Below are positions 1-10,467 of a DNA stretch of 64,000 nt, one piece after another. Location: the NCBI GenBank assembly GCA_964563855.1, contig CAZLYU010000003.1:62001-126000 (forward strand), read 5' to 3'. Under the pieces are notes generated by a model. That model worked only from the letters and a program-made list of their open reading frames with translations, was not told the DNA's origin and did no database searches. The first letter of the stretch is position 1; every line of letters starts with the position of its first letter. The stretch is from JAFGRR01 sp964563855. Its GTDB lineage: Bacteria > Planctomycetota > Phycisphaerae > UBA1845 > Fen-1342. A program made the position numbers and the translations under genes.

Positions 1-2
1 CG

Positions 3-860
3 ACGGACGCCCAAGTCGAACTCGACCCCAACGAGCTGGAACTGATCGCCGGGGTCTTCGCGCCGCTCATGCGCGTTCCTGAGTCGGTCGACGAGGACCT
101 GACCGAAGTGCTTCCGGCTGACGCCGAAGTGAACCTCATGCCGCCGGACCGCGAGTTGATCGGCCCCCTTGAATTCGAGCCGGCTTTCGCGGTCGAACTC
201 GCCTTCGAGCATCGCACCGATCTGCAGGTGGCGCTCGGCCGCGTGTACGACGCGCAGCGCGACGTCGCGGTGGCGGCGGATCAGTTGCGGCCAGAGCTGA
301 CGTTGCTGGGCAGCGCCGAGGCCGGCGCGACGCGCTCGCTCGCGTCCGTCGAACTGGCCGATGCGGCGCTGCGGCTCGACGAGGGTGTCTACTCGGCGTT
401 GCTCACGATCGACCTGCCCATCGAACGCAAGGCCGAGCAGGTGGTTTATCGGTCTGCGCTCATCGCTTTTGAACAAGCCGTCCGTGAGGGGCAGCGCGTC
501 GAAGATCAGATCAAGCTCGACGTCCGCTCGCGCCTGAGCGAACTGCTCGAAGCGCGCGAGTCCTTTCGCATTCAGGCCGTCGCGGTGCAGCTCGCACAAC
601 GCCGCGTCACGAGCACCAATCTGCTGCTACAGCTCGGGCGCGCCGAAATTCGCGACGTGCTCGAAGCCCAGGAAGACCTGCTCTCGGCTCAAAACGGTCT
701 CACCGGCGGCTTGGTGCAGTATCGGCTCGGCGAATTGCGACTCCAACGCGACATGGGCGTCCTCGAAGTATCCAATACCGGACTGTGGCGTGAGCTGCCT
801 GAGGAGATGCGCGGCGCGGCAACGAGTGCTTCACCCGAGCCGCAATCGAATAACATCTAG
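3..860 (+). CDS. TolC-like outer-membrane efflux protein, 5' truncated
   Basis: The frame is open from the left edge, so the real start lies outside the window. What remains (about 285 residues) is the C-terminal part of an outer-membrane efflux (OEP/TolC) protein. It has long amphipathic helices rich in Glu, Arg, Leu and Ala, with heptad-like stretches and the typical pattern in which a periplasmic helix follows 'LTLLGSAEAG' beta segments. These proteins form trimeric channels carrying substrates from the periplasm across the outer membrane. The stop is 32 bases before the chosen start of an HlyD/MacA-type adaptor, followed by a MacB-type ATPase and permease, which supports assignment as the outer channel of a tripartite exporter. 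The cargo cannot be told from sequence. Confidence 0.8.
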   Translation, partial: TDAQVELDPNELELIAGVFAPLMRVPESVDEDLTEVLPADAEVNLMPPDRELIGPLEFEPAFAVELAFEHRTDLQVALGRVYDAQRDVAVAADQLRPELTLLGSAEAGATRSLASVELADAALRLDEGVYSALLTIDLPIERKAEQVVYRSALIAFEQAVREGQRVEDQIKLDVRSRLSELLEARESFRIQAVAVQLAQRRVTSTNLLLQLGRAEIRDVLEAQEDLLSAQNGLTGGLVQYRLGELRLQRDMGVLEVSNTGLWRELPEEMRGAATSASPEPQSNNI

Positions 861-892
861 CCTGCCAGACGGTGGACGCGACGGAGAAGGCC

Positions 893-2604
893 GTGAGTGA
901 TGCAAGCCTAGAGGCGACTTCGATCCCGACGACGACGCAGCGCGGCCGCTTGCCACGGTTCGTGCCGATTACCGCAGCGGTGTTCGTGGCGGCGGGATTG
1001 GTCGCAGTTGGCGGGTGGTGGTGGAATCCGTTCGCACCCAGCGCCGCCAGCATCGGCCCCACCGCGGCCGCCGCGCGGGGCCCGCTGTCGATCAGCGTGA
1101 GCGCCTCGGGCACGATCCGTGCGCGCGACCAAGTGGTGATCAAGAATGAAGTGCGCGCGCGGAATACGACGATTACCTTTTTGGTTCCGGAGGGGACGCA
1201 GGTCGAGCCCGGTGAGTTGATCATCAAGCTCGACTCGACCGTGCTCGAAGACGAACTGTACGACGAGGAAATTGACGTCGCCCGTACCGAAGCCGCGTTT
1301 CTTCAAGCGCAAGAGAACCTCGAGGTCGTCAAGAGCCAGGCCGAGAGCGACGTCGCACAAGCCGAGCTCGACTATCGATTCGCGAAGGAAGACGTGCGGA
1401 AGTACAAAGACGGCGAGTATCCGAAGCAGCTCAAGGAAGCCCGGAACCGCATCGTGCTTGCCGAGCAAGAGCTCCAGCAAGCCAAGAACTGGATGGACGC
1501 GTCGACCCAGCTCAACACCGAAAAGTATCTCTCCGACTCGGAGTTGGAGAAAGATGTGTTGGCGTTCCGTCGCGCCGAACTCGATCTCGAACTCGCCGAG
1601 GCCGATCTCGAATTGCTCCGCGAGTTCACCCACAAGCGACAGCTCGCGCAATTGGAGTCGGACGTCGAGCAAGCCAGGATGGCGCTCGAGCGCATCAAGC
1701 GGCGGGCCCGCGCGGATGTCGTGCAGGCCGAGGCCTCATTGATCGCCGAAGAAAAGCAACTGACCCGCCAACGCGCCCAGCTCGCCGACATTAAACAACA
1801 AATCGAAAACTGCACGATCGAGTCGCCGGTGCGCGGGATGATCGTCTACGCCACCACCGGCCGCGGCGGCTGGCGCGGCAACGACGAACCGCTCGCGGTC
1901 GGGCGCGAGGTGCGTGAGCAGGAAGAGCTGGTCTATATCCCCACGGCCGATGCGAAGAACGCCACCGTCAAGGTGCACGAATCGGCGCTCGAGAAGATCG
2001 AAGTCGGCCAGTTTGTGCGCGTCTCTGTCGACGCTTTGCCCGACCGCGTGATTACCGGCGAGGTCAGCCGCATCGCCCCCCTGCCCGACGCGCAAAGCTT
2101 CTGGATGAACCCCGACCTCAAGGTCTACGAGACCGACATCGTGCTCACCGGCGATCTCGGCGGCGTGCGCACCGGCATGACGTGTGAAGCCGACATCGTG
2201 GTCGCTGAGTACGAAGACGCGCTGCACGTTCCGGTGCATGCGGTGGTCCGCGTCGCGGGGCAGCCACTGGTTTACGTCGACAATGGCGGCGCGTTAGCGC
2301 CGCAACCGGTCGAGATCGGGCTCGACAACAACAGCATGGTGCACATTCTCGCCGGGCTGGAAGTGGGGCAGCAGGTCGCGCTCGCACCGCCGCTCTCGCC
2401 GACCGCCGGCGCCGCCGCGGTCTCGCGCGGCGAACAGGATCGCGACCGCGACGCCGACAGTGGCGGCGGCGAGCGTCAACGGGCCGCAGCCACACCCAAC
2501 GCGAGCAAGAACCAATCGCAGGCGACCGGCAAGACCGCCGAGAGCGACAACGCCGGCCGGGGAACGCTCACCGCGGCTGATCAGCGTCCAACGCCGCCAA
2601 CGCC

Positions 2605-2608
<4 letters not shown>
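893..2608 (+). CDS. Periplasmic adaptor (membrane fusion) protein, MacA/HlyD-like
   Basis: The product links an inner-membrane ABC transporter to the TolC-like channel. An N-terminal membrane helix (VFVAAGLVAVGGWWWNPF region) is followed by a biotinyl-lipoyl-like half motif, a very long charged coiled coil (about residues 100-300, rich in Glu, Gln and Ala), the second lipoyl half (IESPVRGMIVYATTG), a beta-barrel and a membrane-proximal domain. It ends in a hydrophilic low-complexity tail rich in Asp, Arg, Gly and Ala, which is unusual for the family. I chose the GTG at 893 because GGAG at 883-886 sits six bases upstream; an in-frame GTG at 872 adds seven residues and has no such site. The stop overlaps the next gene's ATG (ATGA), so the genes are probably translationally coupled. 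Confidence 0.85.
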
Positions 2609-3318
<710 letters not shown>

Positions 3319-3336
3319 CCGCCGGACCGCCCCGCC

Positions 3337-4599
3337 ATGTTCAAACACGGTCAGCTTCGCAACGTTCGCCTTGGGGTCAAGAGCCTGCTGCTGCACAAGC
3401 TGCGCTCGCTGCTGACCATGCTCGGCGTGGTGTTCGGCGTCGCCGCAGTCGTCGCGATGCTGGCGATCGGCGAAGGCGCCAGTCGTGACGCGCTCGACCA
3501 ACTCCGCAAACTGGGCTCGAACAACATCATTGTTCGCAGTCAGAAGAGCGTCGAAGACCAAAACTCCACTCGCCGGACGCGGATGGACATCTACGGGCTC
3601 GAATATGTCGACCAGCGCCGGATTGATGACGCCCTGCCGCATGTAAAGCGCATCGTGCCCGTCAAAGAGGTGCGCGAAACCGCGCGCATCAGCAGCCGCG
3701 CGATGGAGCTGCTCGTGGTCGGCACCACTCCGGGTTGGTTCGAGCTCGTGCGGCGACCGGTGATCGCCGGTCGCGTCCTGGCGGCGGCGGACATGGAGGG
3801 GCCGGCCAATTGCGTCGTGCTCACCGAGAACGGCGCCCGCAAGCTCCTCGCGACGCGCGCGACCCTCGGGCAGTCAATCCGCATCGGCAGCAACTACTTC
3901 GAGGTGGTCGGCATCGTCGAGACCGAGAAGTCATCGGGAACGGCGCAGATTCCGGATAGCGACATCGATGCGTATGTGCCGATCCACATCGCGCGTGAGC
4001 GTTTCGGAGACGTCAGTGTGCAACGCCGCGCGGGGTCGTTTACGCGCGAGCGCGTCGAACTGCACCGTCTGATCTTGGAAGTCGATGAAACCGAGAACGT
4101 CGAGCCGACCGCCGCTGCGCTGGCGGCGATGCTCGCGCGCTATCACCCGAAAGGCGACTACGACATGTACGTCCCGCTGGCGCTGCTGCGACAAGCCCGC
4201 GCGCAACAACGCATCTGGAATTGGACGCTTGGCTCGGTCGCCGGCATCAGCCTGCTCGTCGGCGGCATCGGCATCATGAACATCATGCTGGCTTCGGTCA
4301 CCGAGCGCACCCGCGAGATCGGCATCCGCCGCGCGATCGGCGCCAAACGCCGGCAGATCATCACGCAGTTTCTCACCGAGTCGCTGGTGCTGTCAGGCGT
4401 GGGCGGGATGATCGGCGCCGTCGTCGGTCCGGCGCTCGCGCTGGGCATCAGCGCGATCTCCGGGATGAGCACCATCGTCCCGCTCTACAGCATCCTGCTG
4501 TCGGTCGGGGTGAGTATGGCCGTCGGCGTCATCTTCGGGCTCTACCCCGCAATGCAAGCCGCCCAGCTCGACCCAATCGTCGCGCTGCGACACGAATGA
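3337..4599 (+). CDS. ABC transporter permease, MacB_PCD-FtsX type
   Basis: 420-residue permease. The N-terminal membrane helix (about 19-45, LRSLLTMLGVVFGVAAVVAM) is followed by a large periplasmic domain (about 50-275) of the MacB periplasmic core type, then three C-terminal helices with the FtsX signature around IGIMNIMLASVTERTREIG and 'RRAIGAKRRQI'. The four-helix topology matches MacB, which drives periplasmic adaptor and TolC movement. It is the last gene of the exporter operon and is convergent with pheT, whose stop is 29 bases away. I see no convincing terminator between them. Substrate unknown; antibiotics, peptides or lipids are all possible for this family. Confidence 0.9.
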   Translation: MFKHGQLRNVRLGVKSLLLHKLRSLLTMLGVVFGVAAVVAMLAIGEGASRDALDQLRKLGSNNIIVRSQKSVEDQNSTRRTRMDIYGLEYVDQRRIDDALPHVKRIVPVKEVRETARISSRAMELLVVGTTPGWFELVRRPVIAGRVLAAADMEGPANCVVLTENGARKLLATRATLGQSIRIGSNYFEVVGIVETEKSSGTAQIPDSDIDAYVPIHIARERFGDVSVQRRAGSFTRERVELHRLILEVDETENVEPTAAALAAMLARYHPKGDYDMYVPLALLRQARAQQRIWNWTLGSVAGISLLVGGIGIMNIMLASVTERTREIGIRRAIGAKRRQIITQFLTESLVLSGVGGMIGAVVGPALALGISAISGMSTIVPLYSILLSVGVSMAVGVIFGLYPAMQAAQLDPIVALRHE

Positions 4600-4628
4600 T
4601 ACGACGTATCCCCACACCCCAGCACCGG

Positions 4629-6473
4629 TCAGTTTTGCCGACCCTCAGTCGCCAGCAAACGCTGCAGGTCGAGTTCAAACGCCGCGACCGCATGCCGCAA
4701 TCCGTACGCCTCGAGCACCTCGGGGTGCAACTCGCCCAACACACCGAGGGCCTCATCGTTGCGAACGAACTCGGCGACGCGGCCCGCGATGAAACTCGGA
4801 TGCTCGGTCGGCCGGACATCGAGCTGCGCGCCAAGGTCCGCCGCAAACGCAGCCGCGATAGCGCGGATGTCGGCATACCCCACGTGCGTGCCGATCATCA
4901 CCGCGCTCGCAAAGCGTACTTCGCTTGCGCCGGTGTCGGACTGATCATCCGTGAAGCAGCAATCGCCAACCTCGAACAGGTGCTGCGGTAAGTCGTACTG
5001 TTTGTTGATCGCCAGCGTCTCGAGCATGCCCGGCAGCAGGCTCACGCGACACATGGTCTGCTCGCTGCTGATCGGATTCTCGATGATCACCCGCTGCGGA
5101 TGCACGGGCTGACGCCACTTCTCGAACGCGGCGGGCTCGCTCGTGAGGACGAGCGTGAGCACCTGCTGAAAACCGAGCCCCGCCAACACCTGCCGCGCGA
5201 TCGCCGCGTGCTCTTCGATCGCGCGCGGCTTGCTGGCCGTAAAGGTCGACAGCGGTTCGGGCGCGAGATTCTCATAGCCGTACGCCACCGCCACGTCTTC
5301 GACCAGATCGATCGCGTGCATGATGTCGTTGCGCCACGCGGGCGCACGCACCTGCAATTGCGGCTGTTGCGGGTCATCGACGTTGTGGCCCATCTTCTCC
5401 AGCAGCGCCGCCACGCCGGGCGCATCGAGCGTCAGGCCGATGGTTTCACAGGCGTTTCGCGCATCGAGCTGCAACGTCGTCGGACGCAGATCGGGCGTGA
5501 CTCGCGGCCCGTCGACACCCTCGATCGCCACCTGTTCGATCTCCATCTCGGGCATCAGCTCTTTCAGACTGGTGACGAGAATGTTCAGCGCCCGGTCGAC
5601 GCCGCGCTGTGACAGACCAGTCACGTCGCAAAACAGATTGCGGCTCCCCATCGTCACGCGGGTCGACTCGCTGTTGATGATCGGCGGCATCGACAGCACC
5701 TGCCCATCGGCGTCGCGTAGCAGCGGATAGCGCGCAAAGTTCGCCAACAGATGCGCGAACGCCTGGCCCGTTTTGTGACGCTCCAGAATCTCGGCGGGCG
5801 TCAGCTCGCTATCTGGGTAGCCCAGCGGCGTGAAACGCAACTCGTCGGGCGCGACGGCGTCGTAGTGAATCAGTCCATCGGCAAGCGTGTCGAGGTCGTA
5901 CACGCCGATCGAAGCGAGCTTACGGTTGCGCCCCAGCGCCCAGTGCAGATCTTCCTGCAGGTTCATGAGCACCTTGATGGTGTCATCGGTGAGCGTCACG
6001 TTACGCAACACGGCGCAGGCGATATGCGGCCGATGGCTGTCCTCATTCGCCAGGCGCTTGTCGACCCGCACGCCGAGTTGCTGAGACCGCAGCGCGTAGT
6101 CGGTCAGGCCGGTCTGAACGCCGAGGTAGCCGCGAATCGCGCGGCCCATCCCGCCGGGATCGAAGATGTCGGGTCGCACGGCGACCATGTCGATCCGAAT
6201 GACGTTGATCGGCCCGCGGTCGTCGAGCTTGTCAGGCTGCTCACGGAAGTCGACGCCGCACGCACTGCAGACGACGGGCGGCCCCTGCGCGGGCGTGCGG
6301 TCGTAGGCTTTCCCGCAAGCCAGGCAGACAAACTGCTGTGCTTCGACGACTTCCTCGACCTCGGCGCCAAGGTTGTTCACGATCTTGGGCAGGTCGTCGG
6401 CCCCAATCGGCTGACGCGCCCCCTGATTGGCGCGTTCCAGCAGCAGGTGGACCGGCATGTCGATGATGGGCAC
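4629..6473 (-). CDS. pheT: Phenylalanine--tRNA ligase beta subunit, archaeal/eukaryotic type
   Basis: The product is the beta subunit of PheRS, which with PheS attaches phenylalanine to tRNA-Phe. It is the shorter archaeal/eukaryotic form: it opens with a 'LPKIVNNLGAEVEEV' segment and lacks the N-terminal EMAP/tRNA-binding domain and the C-terminal ferredoxin-like anticodon-binding domain of the standard bacterial 800-residue protein. B5-like (ARNACETIGLTLDAPGVAALLEKMG) and core catalytic-like regions (VEDVAVAYGYENL) are visible. An insert at residues 50-72 has two CxxC pairs (Cys50, 53, 69, 72), so it probably binds zinc; 614 residues against about 550 usual reflects this. Start is GTG with AGGAG eight bases upstream. 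It lies 36 bases behind gyrA; no pheS is in the window. Confidence 0.88.
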   Translation of the reverse strand: MPIIDMPVHLLLERANQGARQPIGADDLPKIVNNLGAEVEEVVEAQQFVCLACGKAYDRTPAQGPPVVCSACGVDFREQPDKLDDRGPINVIRIDMVAVRPDIFDPGGMGRAIRGYLGVQTGLTDYALRSQQLGVRVDKRLANEDSHRPHIACAVLRNVTLTDDTIKVLMNLQEDLHWALGRNRKLASIGVYDLDTLADGLIHYDAVAPDELRFTPLGYPDSELTPAEILERHKTGQAFAHLLANFARYPLLRDADGQVLSMPPIINSESTRVTMGSRNLFCDVTGLSQRGVDRALNILVTSLKELMPEMEIEQVAIEGVDGPRVTPDLRPTTLQLDARNACETIGLTLDAPGVAALLEKMGHNVDDPQQPQLQVRAPAWRNDIMHAIDLVEDVAVAYGYENLAPEPLSTFTASKPRAIEEHAAIARQVLAGLGFQQVLTLVLTSEPAAFEKWRQPVHPQRVIIENPISSEQTMCRVSLLPGMLETLAINKQYDLPQHLFEVGDCCFTDDQSDTGASEVRFASAVMIGTHVGYADIRAIAAAFAADLGAQLDVRPTEHPSFIAGRVAEFVRNDEALGVLGELHPEVLEAYGLRHAVAAFELDLQRLLATEGRQN

Positions 6474-6509
6474 GGGCCGAACTCCTCTCCGTTGACGACG
6501 CTGACGCGC

Positions 6510-9164
6510 CTACGCTTCGGCTTCCCCGCCGTCGTCTGGGGCGTCCGGAGCGCTGTCGGCATCCGCGCCGGCGTCGGCGCCGTCCCCCGTTGACTCTGTG
6601 TTCGACGTCATCGGGCCGGTCGCCGGGGAATCGGAATCTTCGTCAACGTCTTCGGGCGCGACATGCGCCACCGCGACCACGCGATCGTGGTCGCCGACGC
6701 GGATTAATCGCACACCCTGCGTCGCGCGGCCAATCTCGCGCAACCCTTCGACCGACATGCGCATCATATTGCCGCTGGCGGTGATCATCATGAGCGAGCT
6801 TTCATCGGTCACCGCACGCAACGCGACCACGTGCCCATTCCGCTCGCTCGCCTTGATGTTGATCACCCCCTTCCCCCCACGCTTCGTCAGGCGATATTGA
6901 TCGACTGCGGTGCGTTTGCCGTAGCCCTTTTCACATACCGTCAGCACGCTCATCCCGGGCTGCACGATCACCATGTCGACGACTTCGTCGCCTTCGGCGA
7001 GCGAGATACCGCGCACGCCGCGGGCGGAGCGCCCCATGGGCCGCACGTCGTCTTCCTTGAAGCGGCACGCCATGCCGAGTTTGGTGCCGAGCACGATCTC
7101 GTCGTCGCCGCTGCTGAGCCACGCGCCGATGAGCGTGTCGCCCTCGTCGAGCGTGAGCGCGATGATGCCGCTGGGTCGCGGGCGGGCGAAAGCGCTCAGC
7201 GGCGTTTTCTTGATCACGCCCCGCGCCGTCGCAAACACGACATAGCGTTCTTCAAACTCCTTGACCGCGAGCACGGTCATGTGCTTTTCGTCCGGCAGCA
7301 TGGTGAGCACGTTGGGCAACGCGCGGCCGCGCGCGGTGCGGGCCATGCTCGGAATGTCGTACACCTTCAGCCAGTAGACCCGGCCCAGCGTGGTGAAAAA
7401 CAGCAGATAGTCATGCGTGCTGACCATCCGCAGGTGTTCGATGAAGTCGCCATCCTTCGCGTCGGTGCCGCGAATGCCGCGGCCGCCGCGCCCCTGCGCC
7501 CGAAACGTGTCGCCTGGCACGCGCTTGATGTAGCCCTCGTGCGACAGCGTGACCACGACGTCTTCCTTCGCGATGAGGTCCTCCATCGCGAACGAGTCGA
7601 GCGAGCCGAGAATCTCGGTGCGGCGGTCGTCGCCGAACTTGTCTTTCAGCTCGTGCATGTCTTCGACGATGATGTCGAGTACGCGGCGCTCTTCGGCGAG
7701 AATGAGCTCGTAGTCGCTGATTTCTTCAACCAGCTTGCCATACTCCCCGGCGAGCTGCTCGATCTCCAGCCCGGTCAGTCGACGCAACTGCATGCTGAGA
7801 ATCGCGTCGGCCTGCGTCCGCGTGAGAAACTGATCGCTGCCGCTCGCCCGCTGCACGAACTTGTCGGGCAGGAGCTGTCGCACGGTGGCTTGTTCGCTCA
7901 GTCGCAGCGCCTTGGCCATCAATCGCTCGCGAGCCGTCTCCACGTCCGGCGAGCGGCGAATGATCGCGATGATCTCGTCGATATCCGCGACCGCGAGAAT
8001 GAGCCCCTCCAGCACGTGCGCCCGTTGACGCGCCTTGCGCAACAGATACATCGTGCGACGCCGAATCACCTCGACGCGGTGCGCGATGTAGTGCTCGATC
8101 AGCTGCCGCAGGCTCAGCGTCTGCGGCACGCGATTCACGAGCACGATGTTCATGATCTGAATGTTGCTTTGCAGCGGGGTGTACTGCCAAAGCTGGTTGA
8201 TAATGACGTTAACGTTGGCGTCGCGCTTCAGCGGAATCACCAGCCGCACCAGCGACTGGCGCCCCGACTCGTCGCGCACATCCTCCACGCCCTTGATCGC
8301 CCCGCTCTGCACCGCATCGATCAGCCGGTCTTTGATCGTCGGCAGCAGCACGCCGTACGGAATCTCATCGACGACGATCTGCACGCGGCCGTTCTTGAGC
8401 TCTTCGGTGTGCAGCTTGCCGCGCACGGTGAGCGAACCGCGGCCCGTCTCATAGCCCTGCGCGACGCCTTCGCGTCCGTGGATGACGCCCCCGGTCGGAA
8501 AGTCGGGCCCGGGCACGATCTGCATCATGTCGGTGAGCGACAGCTCGGGGTTGTCGATCAACGCGATCACGGCGTCGCAGATTTCCCGCAGATTGTGCGG
8601 CAGCAGACGCGTGGCCATGCCGACCGCGATGCCTTCGCTGCCGTTGACCAGCAGATTGGGGAACTTGCTGGGCAGGACGACCGGCTCGGTGGTCGTGCCG
8701 TCGTAGTTCTCTTCAAAGTCGACCGTTTCGAGCTCGAGGTCGTCGAGCATCATCTCAGCCGTGCCGGCCAGCCGCGCTTCGGTATAGCGCATCGCCGCGG
8801 GCGGGTCGCCGTCGATGCTGCCGAAATTGCCCTGTGGGTCGATCAGCGGGGCTCGCAAGCTCCACGGCTGCCCCATGCGGACGAGCGTCGGGTAGATCAC
8901 GCCCTCGCCGTGCGGGTGATAGTTGCCGCTCGTATCGCCGGCGATTTTGGCGCACTTGCGGTGCTTGGCCCGCGGGCTGAGGTTCAGATCGTTCATCGCC
9001 ACGAGAATGCGCCGCTGCGACGGCTTGAGGCCGTCGCGTACGTCGGGCAGCGCCCGGGCCATGATCACGCTCATGGCGTAGGTGAGATACGACTCCTCCA
9101 TCTCGGTGGAGATGGGGGTCAGCAACTCGTTCGGGTTGATACTCGGATCGGGGGCGTCGCTCAT
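6510..9164 (-). CDS. gyrA: DNA gyrase subunit A
   Basis: 884 residues: the breakage-reunion subunit of gyrase, which with GyrB introduces negative supercoils. The catalytic tyrosine is Tyr127 in AAMRYTEAR. The 'IDPQGNFGSIDGD' loop, winged-helix DNA-binding region, coiled-coil tower and C-terminal beta-pinwheel with a GyrA box (QGRGGRG) are present. The GyrA box favours gyrase over topoisomerase IV ParC. The quinolone region reads HPHGEGVIYP, so the positions equal to E. coli Ser83 and Asp87 are Gly88 and Pro92. The protein ends in a long acidic Asp/Ala/Ser tail. I prefer the ATG at 9164; a GTG at 9185 would add MEPPPAT. It probably heads an operon with pheT. Confidence 0.95.
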   Translation of the reverse strand: MSDAPDPSINPNELLTPISTEMEESYLTYAMSVIMARALPDVRDGLKPSQRRILVAMNDLNLSPRAKHRKCAKIAGDTSGNYHPHGEGVIYPTLVRMGQPWSLRAPLIDPQGNFGSIDGDPPAAMRYTEARLAGTAEMMLDDLELETVDFEENYDGTTTEPVVLPSKFPNLLVNGSEGIAVGMATRLLPHNLREICDAVIALIDNPELSLTDMMQIVPGPDFPTGGVIHGREGVAQGYETGRGSLTVRGKLHTEELKNGRVQIVVDEIPYGVLLPTIKDRLIDAVQSGAIKGVEDVRDESGRQSLVRLVIPLKRDANVNVIINQLWQYTPLQSNIQIMNIVLVNRVPQTLSLRQLIEHYIAHRVEVIRRRTMYLLRKARQRAHVLEGLILAVADIDEIIAIIRRSPDVETARERLMAKALRLSEQATVRQLLPDKFVQRASGSDQFLTRTQADAILSMQLRRLTGLEIEQLAGEYGKLVEEISDYELILAEERRVLDIIVEDMHELKDKFGDDRRTEILGSLDSFAMEDLIAKEDVVVTLSHEGYIKRVPGDTFRAQGRGGRGIRGTDAKDGDFIEHLRMVSTHDYLLFFTTLGRVYWLKVYDIPSMARTARGRALPNVLTMLPDEKHMTVLAVKEFEERYVVFATARGVIKKTPLSAFARPRPSGIIALTLDEGDTLIGAWLSSGDDEIVLGTKLGMACRFKEDDVRPMGRSARGVRGISLAEGDEVVDMVIVQPGMSVLTVCEKGYGKRTAVDQYRLTKRGGKGVINIKASERNGHVVALRAVTDESSLMMITASGNMMRMSVEGLREIGRATQGVRLIRVGDHDRVVAVAHVAPEDVDEDSDSPATGPMTSNTESTGDGADAGADADSAPDAPDDGGEAEA

Positions 9165-9533
9165 GGTCGCGGGCGGGGGCTCCACATGCTGATCGCGCCA
9201 TCGACCGCTGACGGCTGCGAAGCCGGAATTTTAGTGCAATCGCCGGGTTTCCGCACGGCCCCCACATCCAAGCGCATCGGTCAAGTTCAGAACGCCGCCG
9301 AGACGGCCCAAACAACGACTGGCGGAACCCACGCGTTCGCATGCGCAGCGGGATTGAACCGGTCAGGCCGCGCAGCCCGGGCGCATCCGAAGCGTCGCGG
9401 CGTTCTCGTCCGCCCGCTGAGTCGTCGATCCACTTGCCGCGGTGCGATTCGCTCGCTTAAATGCCGAGACGTGCGCTCAACCGAGCCGGCTGAGCAACGC
9501 GGTGTAGTCGTCTTTCGATGGAGCTTTGATCGC
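9165..9533. promoter_or_regulatory. Divergent intergenic region, gyrA and hydrolase gene
   Basis: 369 bases between two genes read away from each other, so it must hold both promoters. For gyrA the best -10 match on the minus strand is TAAAAT at 9233-9228, 64 bases before the ATG, with no good -35 element. For the plus-strand hydrolase I see no convincing promoter. No RNA gene, repeat or small ORF with a ribosome-binding site stands out. Confidence 0.4.
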
Positions 9534-10313
9534 ATGGTCTCGCAATCGCTTCGATCCACGTTGCCCGCCGCTATCGTCGGCGTTGGCGTCGCCGCCCTGA
9601 CGCTTGCACTGTTTGCCGACCGTTCCGCCGTCGCACAACCGGTTGGCGGCGGCTCGCCGAAGTGGGCCCCCGGTGGTCAGCGCGATCGCTGGACGCCCGA
9701 CAACTGCGTGTTCGCCTTCATCGATCACCAGACCGGGCTGACCAACCTTGTAAACAACGTATCGGCCGTCGAATACAAGAACTACGTCATCGGTCTCGCG
9801 AAGCTCGCCAAGATTCACGGCGTGCCCTGCGTCCTGACCACGAGCGACGAGACGGGGCCGAATGGTCCGATGATGCCGGAGGTGGTCGAACTGTTGCCCG
9901 ACGCGCCGCTGATCGCGCGGCCGGGACAGGTGAACGCGTGGAGCAACGAAGACTTCGTGGAGGCGATCCGCAAGACCGGCCGCAAAAAGATCGTCATGTC
10001 GGGCATCACGACCGACGTGTGCGTCGCGTTCGCCGCGCTCTCGGCGCTCGACGCCGGGTACGAGGTCTACATCGTGAGTGACGCGTCGGGCAGTATGAGC
10101 GAGCAGACCCAGCTCACCTCCCTGATGCGGATGCAGGATGCCGGCGCGATCATGGGCACGTGGTTCGCCCTCGCGTGTGAATTGATGTGGGATTGGCGTA
10201 CGCCCACGGGGCCCGCGAACGCTGAGCTCTTCGTCGAGCACTTCCCGGCCTACGCCGAGATCTACCACAGCCATCAGGCGATGAAACCCGCCGCGACCGC
10301 CCCCAGCGAATAG
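9534..10313 (+). CDS. Exported cysteine hydrolase, isochorismatase family (YcaC-like)
   Basis: 259 residues. An N-terminal hydrophobic signal (about residues 10-35, ending near SAVAQ) precedes an isochorismatase-fold domain with Asp64 in FIDHQTGL and the nucleophile Cys163 in GITTDVCVAF. The stretches LTTSDETGPNGP, ARPGQVNAW and WFALACELMWDW follow E. coli YcaC closely, a family of amide or ester hydrolases whose natural substrate is unknown. The plus-strand frame is open far upstream antisense to gyrA, but only this segment resembles a protein; ATG 9534 is the only ATG just before the signal peptide. The odd point is the export signal, as YcaC itself is cytoplasmic. The next gene is convergent. 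Confidence 0.85.
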   Translation: MVSQSLRSTLPAAIVGVGVAALTLALFADRSAVAQPVGGGSPKWAPGGQRDRWTPDNCVFAFIDHQTGLTNLVNNVSAVEYKNYVIGLAKLAKIHGVPCVLTTSDETGPNGPMMPEVVELLPDAPLIARPGQVNAWSNEDFVEAIRKTGRKKIVMSGITTDVCVAFAALSALDAGYEVYIVSDASGSMSEQTQLTSLMRMQDAGAIMGTWFALACELMWDWRTPTGPANAELFVEHFPAYAEIYHSHQAMKPAATAPSE

Positions 10314-10467
10314 CCAACACGTCGCATCAAGCGGCGCTGCTGCGCAGTGCCGCGCCCGGCTGACCCACACCGAGCGGGCGAAAGCCCGTCGACGCGAATC
10401 CAGCGCATCTTCAGGACCGCCACCGCCGTACCACGGCGCTGCCGCCGCGCGCGGGAAACCAACTCAG

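Noticed and set aside
6831..9533. Very long plus-strand open frame antisense to gyrA that runs into the hydrolase gene
   Set aside because: The composition is Arg/His/Asp/Val-rich without domain features. It is the shadow of gyrA; only the part from 9534 is a real protein.
10371..10398. CGGGC-GAAA-GCCCG hairpin between hydrolase and sulfatase as terminator
   Set aside because: Only five pairs and no T tract on either strand.
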